Shown: positions 58,687 through 64,000 of the stretch, in pieces
Layout of the letters: each line of letters begins with the position of its first letter
Position numbering within the stretch: position 1 is the stretch's first letter
NCBI RefSeq assembly: GCF_030816195.1
Contig: NZ_JAUSXS010000001.1
Span: forward strand, 3,247,501-3,311,500
Direction of reading: 5' to 3'
Length of the DNA: 64,000 bases
From: Pseudomonas sp. W4I3
GTDB lineage: Bacteria; Pseudomonadota; Gammaproteobacteria; Pseudomonadales; Pseudomonadaceae
Made by a program: the position numbers and the translations under genes
Notes under the pieces: model-generated
Database searches by the model: none
The model's input: only the letters and a program-made list of their open reading frames with translations
Told to the model about the DNA's origin: nothing

Positions 58687-59898
58687 TCAGACGCCTTTGG
58701 TCGATGGCAGGAATATCGTCAGGATGCCCGCCAACGGTAGGAACGAGCAGATCTTGTAGACGTATTCGATGCCGTGGTTATCCGCGAGCAGGCCCAGCAA
58801 TGCCGCACCGATCCCGCTGAAACCGAACATCAGGCCGAAGAATATCCCGGCGATCATGCCTACATTGCCCGGCACCAGTTCCTGGGCGAATACCACGATG
58901 GCCGAAAACGCCGAGGCGATGATGAAACCGATGACCACGCTGAGCACGGCGGTCCAGAACAGGTCGACGTAGGGCAGGGCGAGGGTGAACGGTGCGGCGC
59001 CGAGAATCGAGAACCAGATGACTTTCTTGCGGCCGATCCGGTCGCCGATCGGCCCGCCGGCAAAGGTGCCCACAGCCACTGCGCCGAGGAACAGGAACAG
59101 GTACATCTGGGAGCTGGCGACCGACAGCTGGAATTTTTCGATCAGGTAGAACGTGAAGTAGCTGGTCAGGCTGGTCATGTACCAGTATTTGGAGAACACC
59201 AGCAGCGCCAGCACCACCAGGGCGAAGGTTACGCGGCCCTTGGACAGACCGTGAGTCGGCTTGCTGCCTTGCTTGAGCTTGAACAGGTTGAGGTGGTGGC
59301 GGTACCAGCGGCTCAAGCCATACAGCACCAGGATTGCGAACACCGCAAACAGGCCGAACCAGGCGATGTGGCTTTGGCCGTAGGGGATGATGATCGCTGC
59401 CGCCAGCAACGGGCCGAACGCACTGCCGGTGTTGCCGCCGACCTGGAACGTCGACTGCGCCAGGCCGTAGCGCCCGCCCGAGGCCAGGCGTGCCACGCGG
59501 GAGGTTTCCGGGTGAAACGTCGACGAGCCGACACCGACCAGCCCCGCCGCCAGCAGGATCGCCGGGAAGCTGCCGACGAACGCCAGCATCAGGATGCCGA
59601 CCAAGGTGCAGACCATGCCTGCGGGCAATAGCCAGGGTTTGGGATGACGGTCGGTGTGGTAACCGATCCAGGGTTGCAGCAGCGATGCGGTGAGTTGGAA
59701 GGTCAGGGTGATCAGGCCGACCTGGGTAAACGTCAGGCCATAGTTGGCCTTGAGCATCGGGTAGATCGACGGCAGCACGGCCTGGATCAAGTCGTTGATC
59801 ATGTGCGCCAGGGCGCAGGCGCCAAGCACACGCATGACCAACGGGCTTATCTGGGGTGCAGTGGTTGCAGCGGCGGGTGTCGCGGTGAGGGTCGACAT
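58687..59898 (-). CDS. fsr: Fosmidomycin resistance MFS efflux protein
   Basis: 403 residues with 12 helices. Long blocks agree with E. coli Fsr: LTFTQVGLITLTFQL, GVGSSTFHPE, VARLASGGRYGLAQS, FSKYWYMTSLTSY and the end FLPLAGILTIFLP. It exports fosmidomycin; its natural substrate is unknown. ATG 59898 is chosen over an upstream ATG with no conservation. Confidence 0.9.
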   Translation of the reverse strand: MSTLTATPAAATTAPQISPLVMRVLGACALAHMINDLIQAVLPSIYPMLKANYGLTFTQVGLITLTFQLTASLLQPWIGYHTDRHPKPWLLPAGMVCTLVGILMLAFVGSFPAILLAAGLVGVGSSTFHPETSRVARLASGGRYGLAQSTFQVGGNTGSAFGPLLAAAIIIPYGQSHIAWFGLFAVFAILVLYGLSRWYRHHLNLFKLKQGSKPTHGLSKGRVTFALVVLALLVFSKYWYMTSLTSYFTFYLIEKFQLSVASSQMYLFLFLGAVAVGTFAGGPIGDRIGRKKVIWFSILGAAPFTLALPYVDLFWTAVLSVVIGFIIASAFSAIVVFAQELVPGNVGMIAGIFFGLMFGFSGIGAALLGLLADNHGIEYVYKICSFLPLAGILTIFLPSTKGV

Positions 59899-60068
59899 GC
59901 AGGCATTCCATACAAGGCAGCAAACAGGGCCAGACACTACGTGAACTGCCAGCCCATTTCTAATTGTTTCAGGGGCTATCCTAGCCTGATCCTGGATCAA
60001 CTGACCATCCTGCCGGTGCCGCTGTTATCAAAGGCGCAGTCCGCCACCTGCCTATCAACCCCATCCGT

Positions 60069-61256
60069 TCAAGTAGCGCTGCTGGTCACGCGAGCAGGCC
60101 GGGGGCGGCGTGACGCCAGGTACGCCAGCAAGGTGGCGACCCCCAGCAGTGCCGCGCTCAGCTCGAACGTCGCCTGGTAACCGTGCAGATCGAAAGCCAT
60201 GCCACCGACCGTGGCGCCTGCGGCAATCGCCAGTTGGATGATGGCGACCATCAACCCACCGCCGGCCTCGGCGTCGTCCGGCAAGGTGCGCGACAACCAC
60301 GTCCACCAGCCCACCGGTGCGGCGGTGGCCACCAGGCCCCAACTGCCCAGCAACACGCTGGTCATGATGGTCGAACCGCCGAACTGCACCAGCGCCAGCG
60401 CGATGCCCGCCATGATCACCGGGATGGCGATCAGCGTCGGGTACAGGGTGTGCTTGAGGAAGCGTTCAATCAGGAAGGTACCCGCCAGGCCTGCCAGGCC
60501 AAGCACCAGCAGCATCAACGACAGCGTGGTGACGTCGACCTGGGTGACGCTTTCCAGGAATGGCCGCAGGTAGGTGAACAGCATGAACTGGCCCATGAAA
60601 AACACGCTCACGGCCACCATCCCCAGGGCCACCGCCGGGTTTTTCATCAAGCGCAGCACGTTGGCGGATTTGGTCTCGGTCGGGTTTTTCAGGGCGGGAA
60701 GGCTCACCAGCAGCCACACCAGTGCAATCACGGCCACCGGCACCACGCAGAAAAACGCCCCGCGCCAGCCGATGATCCCGCCGAGAAAGCTGCCCAGCGG
60801 CGCCGCAATCACCGTCGCCAGGGCGTTGCCGCCATTGACGATGGCCAAGGCACGCGGCACCTGACCCTGCGGCACCAGGCGCATCGCGGTGGCCGCCGAC
60901 AACGACCAGAAACCGCCAATCGCAACGCCGATCAACGCACGCCCGAGCATGAACACCAGGTAGTTCGGCGCGAACGCCACCACGCTGCCCGAGACGATCA
61001 TCAGCAGCGTCAGTGCCATCAACAGGCGTTTGCGGTCCACCCGCGCCGCAACCGAGGCGATCACCAGGCTGGTGAGCAGGGCAAACACCCCGGACACCGA
61101 AATGCCTTGCCCGGCCTGGCCTTCAGTGATGTGCAGGTCGGCGGCCAGCGGTGTCAGCAGGCTGACCGGCATGAACTCGGAGGCAACCAGGGCGAAGGCG
61201 GCCAGTGACATGGCCAGCACGGCGCCCCAGTGTTGGGTTTGAGCAGTCTTGGACAT
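60069..61256 (-). CDS. MFS transporter (NepI/arabinose-efflux-like)
   Basis: 395 residues with 12 helices. ASEFMPVSLLTPLAADL at the start and RALIGVAIGGFW resemble the NepI/AraJ group. It overlaps the upstream hydrolase by TAATG, so the two genes are translationally coupled. The substrate may be connected with that hydrolase. Confidence 0.85.
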   Translation of the reverse strand: MSKTAQTQHWGAVLAMSLAAFALVASEFMPVSLLTPLAADLHITEGQAGQGISVSGVFALLTSLVIASVAARVDRKRLLMALTLLMIVSGSVVAFAPNYLVFMLGRALIGVAIGGFWSLSAATAMRLVPQGQVPRALAIVNGGNALATVIAAPLGSFLGGIIGWRGAFFCVVPVAVIALVWLLVSLPALKNPTETKSANVLRLMKNPAVALGMVAVSVFFMGQFMLFTYLRPFLESVTQVDVTTLSLMLLVLGLAGLAGTFLIERFLKHTLYPTLIAIPVIMAGIALALVQFGGSTIMTSVLLGSWGLVATAAPVGWWTWLSRTLPDDAEAGGGLMVAIIQLAIAAGATVGGMAFDLHGYQATFELSAALLGVATLLAYLASRRPRPARVTSSAT

Positions 61257-62278
61257 TACTTCAAATGGCTCTGGAAGAAGGTGGTGAGCTTGGCGAACGG
61301 GATCAGGCCGACCCGGTCGTAGAGATCGACGTGCCCTGCGTTCGGGATGATCAGCAATTCCTTGGGCTCGGCCGCGCGCTGGTAGGCGTCTTCGCTGAAC
61401 TCACGGGAGTGTGCGTCAGACCCGGCAATCAGCAGCAGTGGACGCGGGGAAATCGTCTCGATGTCGTTGAAGGGGTAGAAGTTCATGAACTTCACGTTGC
61501 TGGTCAGCGTCGGCCGGGTGGTGGTCAGCTTGGATGCGCCCGCCGGGGTGACTTCGCCACGCGGGGTGCGGTAGAAGTCGTAGAACTCATCGCCCACGGC
61601 GTTGCCGGTGAGGGTCTGTGGCGTGCCACCGGTGTAGACGGTGTCGCCGCCCTGGAACTCGACATAGCGTTGATTGGCCGCTTCGCGCAGGATCTGCTGG
61701 CGCTGCTGCAGGGTCACGCCGTGCTTGAGGCCATTGCGGTTGGCTGCGCCCATGTCATACATGCTGACGGTGGCGATGGCCTTGATGCGCGGATCGATCT
61801 TCGCCGCGCTGATCACGAAGCTGCCGCTGCCACACACACCGATGGCGCCGATGCGTTCACGGTCGACCAGCGGGCGGGTGCCGAGGAAGTCCACGGCGGC
61901 GCTGAAATCTTCGGTGTACAGGTCGGGGAGTACCGCGTTGCGCGGCGTGCCAGCGCTTTCGCCCCAGAACGACAGGTCCAGGGACAGCGTGACAAAGCCC
62001 TGTTCGGCCATTTTAGTCGCGTAGAGGTTGGCGCTTTGCTGGCGCACGGCGCCCATCGGGTGACCGACGACGATGGCGGCTTTTTTCGAACCGGCGGCGA
62101 GGTTTTTCGGCATGAACAGCGTGCCCGCAACCTGCATGCCGTATTGATTGTTGAAGGTGACGTTCTCGGCCGTCACCTTGTCGCTTTTGTAGAAGTTATC
62201 GGCACCGTTGGACATATCGGCTCCTAATGAGGAAAGGGAGGTCACCAGCAAACCCAGGGCGAGCAAGAGGCGTTTCAT
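61256..62278 (-). CDS. Secreted alpha/beta-hydrolase with a Cys nucleophile (YcjY-like)
   Basis: 340 residues with a signal peptide (MKRLLLALGLLVTSLSSLGA). The nucleophile elbow reads GVCGSGSF, so Cys takes the place of the usual Ser, as in E. coli YcjY and dienelactone hydrolases. Asp in LLIAGSDAHS and His in NAGHVDLYD complete a triad. It is the first gene of a pair with the MFS carrier and is divergent from the AraC regulator. Confidence 0.82.
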   Translation of the reverse strand: MKRLLLALGLLVTSLSSLGADMSNGADNFYKSDKVTAENVTFNNQYGMQVAGTLFMPKNLAAGSKKAAIVVGHPMGAVRQQSANLYATKMAEQGFVTLSLDLSFWGESAGTPRNAVLPDLYTEDFSAAVDFLGTRPLVDRERIGAIGVCGSGSFVISAAKIDPRIKAIATVSMYDMGAANRNGLKHGVTLQQRQQILREAANQRYVEFQGGDTVYTGGTPQTLTGNAVGDEFYDFYRTPRGEVTPAGASKLTTTRPTLTSNVKFMNFYPFNDIETISPRPLLLIAGSDAHSREFSEDAYQRAAEPKELLIIPNAGHVDLYDRVGLIPFAKLTTFFQSHLK

Positions 62279-62456
62279 AGGAATGTTCCTTGTGAAGTGT
62301 CCGGGCATTTTCCCCATGGCAGCAGTGCTTCTGTAGTGCATTTGAGTGGATTACTTGCCTGATCCTCTGAGTTTCAGGGTCTGACGAAGACGCAAGGAAC
62401 AGGCGCAGGTAAAGTCCGCTCAAGAACAGTTAAGTGAAAAATTGAAAGGGGCCGCC

Positions 62457-63353
62457 ATGTCGACCAATCAATCCGCGCTGGACGCGCTGACCCACTGCAT
62501 CGGTGCTCGCGTCCCGTCGCCCGGTGACTTCCCGATGCCGATTCCCGGCCTCGGGTTCTATCGGCGCGAACAGCCGGCCGCACCGGTGGTGTGCATGGTC
62601 GAGCCGAGCATCGTACTGGTGGTGCAGGGCGAGAAGCAGTTGTGGGTCGGCGGCGAGGGCTATACCTACGACACGTCGCGATTCCTGGTGACGTCGCTGG
62701 ATATCCCGGCCAACTCCGAAGTGCTGGTCGCCAGCCCAGAGCAGCCGTGCCTGGGGCTGATGTTCAAGCTCGACCTGCGCATGCTCGCCGAGCTGATCGC
62801 CCAGGGCGACCTGCCGCCTACCCGTGAGCGCGCCATGATGAAGGGGGTGGGCATCGGCACGGTCACCGACGGCATGCTGACGGCGTTCGCCCGGCTGGTG
62901 GCGCTGCTCGATGAGCCTGAAGCGATACCGGTGCTGGCGCCGTTGATCCAGCGCGAGATTCACTACCGCTTGTTGAAGAGTGACCAGGCCGGCCGGCTGC
63001 GCCAGATCTGTTCGGTGGACGGGCAGGGCTATCGGATCGCCAAGGCCATCGATTGGCTGAAATTGAATTTCGATACGGCCCTGCGCGTGGAAGAACTGGC
63101 CGCGCGCGTGCAAATGAGTGCGGCAACCTTTCACCATCACTTTCGGCAGCTCACCTCGATGAGCCCGTTGCAGTATCAGAAATGGTTGCGCTTGAACGAG
63201 GCGCGACGCTTGATGTTGAACGAGCACCAGGACGTGTCCAGTGCTGCGTTCAAGGTCGGCTATGAAAGCCCGTCGCAGTTTAGCCGTGAGTACAGCCGGC
63301 TGTTTGGCGTGCCACCCAAGCGCGACATGGCCGCGCTGCGGGGCAAGGCGTAA
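62457..63353 (+). CDS. AraC-family transcriptional regulator
   Basis: 298 residues. The N-terminal AraC_N domain has EPSIVLVVQGEKQLWVGGE. Two C-terminal HTH motifs follow: LRVEELAARVQMSAATFHHHF and the VGYESPSQFSREYSRLFG signature. ATG 62457 has GAAAGGGG upstream. It probably controls the divergent hydrolase-MFS pair; the 178 bp between them holds the promoters. Confidence 0.88.
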   Translation: MSTNQSALDALTHCIGARVPSPGDFPMPIPGLGFYRREQPAAPVVCMVEPSIVLVVQGEKQLWVGGEGYTYDTSRFLVTSLDIPANSEVLVASPEQPCLGLMFKLDLRMLAELIAQGDLPPTRERAMMKGVGIGTVTDGMLTAFARLVALLDEPEAIPVLAPLIQREIHYRLLKSDQAGRLRQICSVDGQGYRIAKAIDWLKLNFDTALRVEELAARVQMSAATFHHHFRQLTSMSPLQYQKWLRLNEARRLMLNEHQDVSSAAFKVGYESPSQFSREYSRLFGVPPKRDMAALRGKA

Positions 63354-63364
63354 TGCCAAGGCTT

Positions 63365-63464
63365 TTGCAGGAGCGAGCTTGCTCGCGAAGAACTCAGCCC
63401 TCCCGCTTTTATTCAGAACGAACGAGTTGCCTGGACGTTTTTCGCGAGCAAGCTCGCTCCTACA
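63365..63464. repeat. REPIN of the GTAGGAGCGAGC family
   Basis: TTGCAGGAGCGAGCTTGCTC starts at 63365; the inverted arm ends GCTCCTACATG near 63464. The spacer is the reverse orientation of the other copies (TTATTCAGAACG, then GTTGCCTGG). Confidence 0.88.
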
Positions 63465-63478
63465 TGATTGGGCGGGTG

Positions 63479-63985
63479 TCAGTGGTCTGCCGGGGCCAGG
63501 TTAGCGTAGAAGATGCAGCCGATCAGCCGCGCGAACAGGCTCAGGGTTTCTGGCAGGTTGGGGTCGTCGAACAGCGTGGCACGCGAATCCAGCGCGCACA
63601 GCGCACCGAACAGGCGCCCGTCGGGCAGGAAGATCGGCGCGCCGGCATAGCTCTCGATCGCGTATTGCTTGACCACCGGGCGTGAGGCAAAGCGGCCGTC
63701 ATGGCTGATCTGCGGCACGAACAAGGCTTGAGGGTCGACGCAGAACTCACTGCACAACGTGGTTTCCAGGTCGAGTACATCGTCGACGTGGATGCCCATT
63801 TGCATGGGGTCGTAGGCGGAGCAGACCACCCATTCCAGGTCGGTGAATTTGGCGATGCCGGCAAAACGCATTCCGGTCAGGCGGGTGACCAGTTTAAGGA
63901 TGTTGGTGGTAGCTTCGATTTCTGCGATGGCGGCGCGCTCGTCGGCGCTCAGTAGCGATTGGGCAGGGGTGACGCTTGAATCCAT
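63479..63985 (-). CDS. GAF-domain protein
   Basis: A 168-residue protein made of one GAF domain: the centre has LETTLCSEFCVDPQALFVPQ, and IESYAGAPIFLPDGRLFGALC is the typical GAF core. Ligand unknown. No output domain is attached; it ends close to the window edge with no visible partner. Confidence 0.85.
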   Translation of the reverse strand: MDSSVTPAQSLLSADERAAIAEIEATTNILKLVTRLTGMRFAGIAKFTDLEWVVCSAYDPMQMGIHVDDVLDLETTLCSEFCVDPQALFVPQISHDGRFASRPVVKQYAIESYAGAPIFLPDGRLFGALCALDSRATLFDDPNLPETLSLFARLIGCIFYANLAPADH

Positions 63986-64000
63986 GTGAGCACTCCAATG

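Overview
The window is a high-GC gammaproteobacterial chromosome segment that looks like the Pseudomonas fluorescens group. The reasons are the gene content (cti, nfuA, pepN, acnB, miaE, ampC-ampR, a NEL-type effector) and the two REP/REPIN families scattered between genes: one built on GTGGGAGGGGGCTTGCTCCC and one on GTAGGAGCGAGCTTGCTCGC. No rRNA, tRNA, CRISPR array, prophage or insertion sequence was seen.

Layout. 1-0.9 kb: the C-terminal end of a NEL-domain E3 ubiquitin ligase toxin, cut by the window edge. 0.9-7.8 kb: metH (B12-dependent methionine synthase, broken by one extra base), cti and nfuA. 7.8-17.2 kb: a cobalamin block of two divergent operons, cbtB-cbtA-cobE-cobM leftward and cobW-cobN-chlID rightward, each behind its own B12 riboswitch. 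The last gene carries a strong -1 programmed frameshift signal that would yield both a small (AAA+) and a medium (AAA+ plus VWA) chelatase subunit. 17.2-25 kb: housekeeping genes (DUF1853, nadK, phosphoesterase, rhomboid glpG, DUF1315, DUF2797, pepN). 25-30.7 kb: a cupin, a MocR regulator, an SDR, an ACAD10/11-like kinase, a 2-hydroxyacid dehydrogenase and an isochorismatase-like hydrolase. The last of these lies behind what looks like a ribosome-mediated attenuator with a leaderless 28-codon Thr-rich peptide. 31-33 kb: the Ser/Thr transporter sdaC, followed by a 248-bp tandem repeat that copies its own 3' end.

33-45.8 kb: acnB with a very structured 5' leader, DUF1289, an ANR-controlled universal stress protein, miaE, an MFS carrier, an RstA/RstB-like two-component system, MipA/OmpV, a degenerate serine-hydrolase lipoprotein and ampC. 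45.8-53.5 kb: ampR, dienelactone hydrolase, thioesterase, EamA exporter with a divergent MocR regulator, an NTF2-like protein, amidase and DUF2834. 53.5-58.7 kb: a small polyol/sugar locus (periplasmic binding protein, PhyH dioxygenase, SDR, LacI regulator, Gfo/Idh dehydrogenase) with helically phased direct repeats in its divergent promoter. 58.7-64 kb: fsr (fosmidomycin efflux), an MFS-hydrolase pair with a divergent AraC regulator, and a GAF protein.

The most interesting points are the chlID frameshift cassette (16471-16517), the Thr-type attenuator (30728-30903), the structured acnB leader (35721-35928), the metH frameshift (1965-1967), a REPIN nested inside another REPIN (24899-25100) and an apparently dead beta-lactamase-fold lipoprotein (42598-44430). 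All calls come from reading the sequence and from knowledge of the families; no database search was run.
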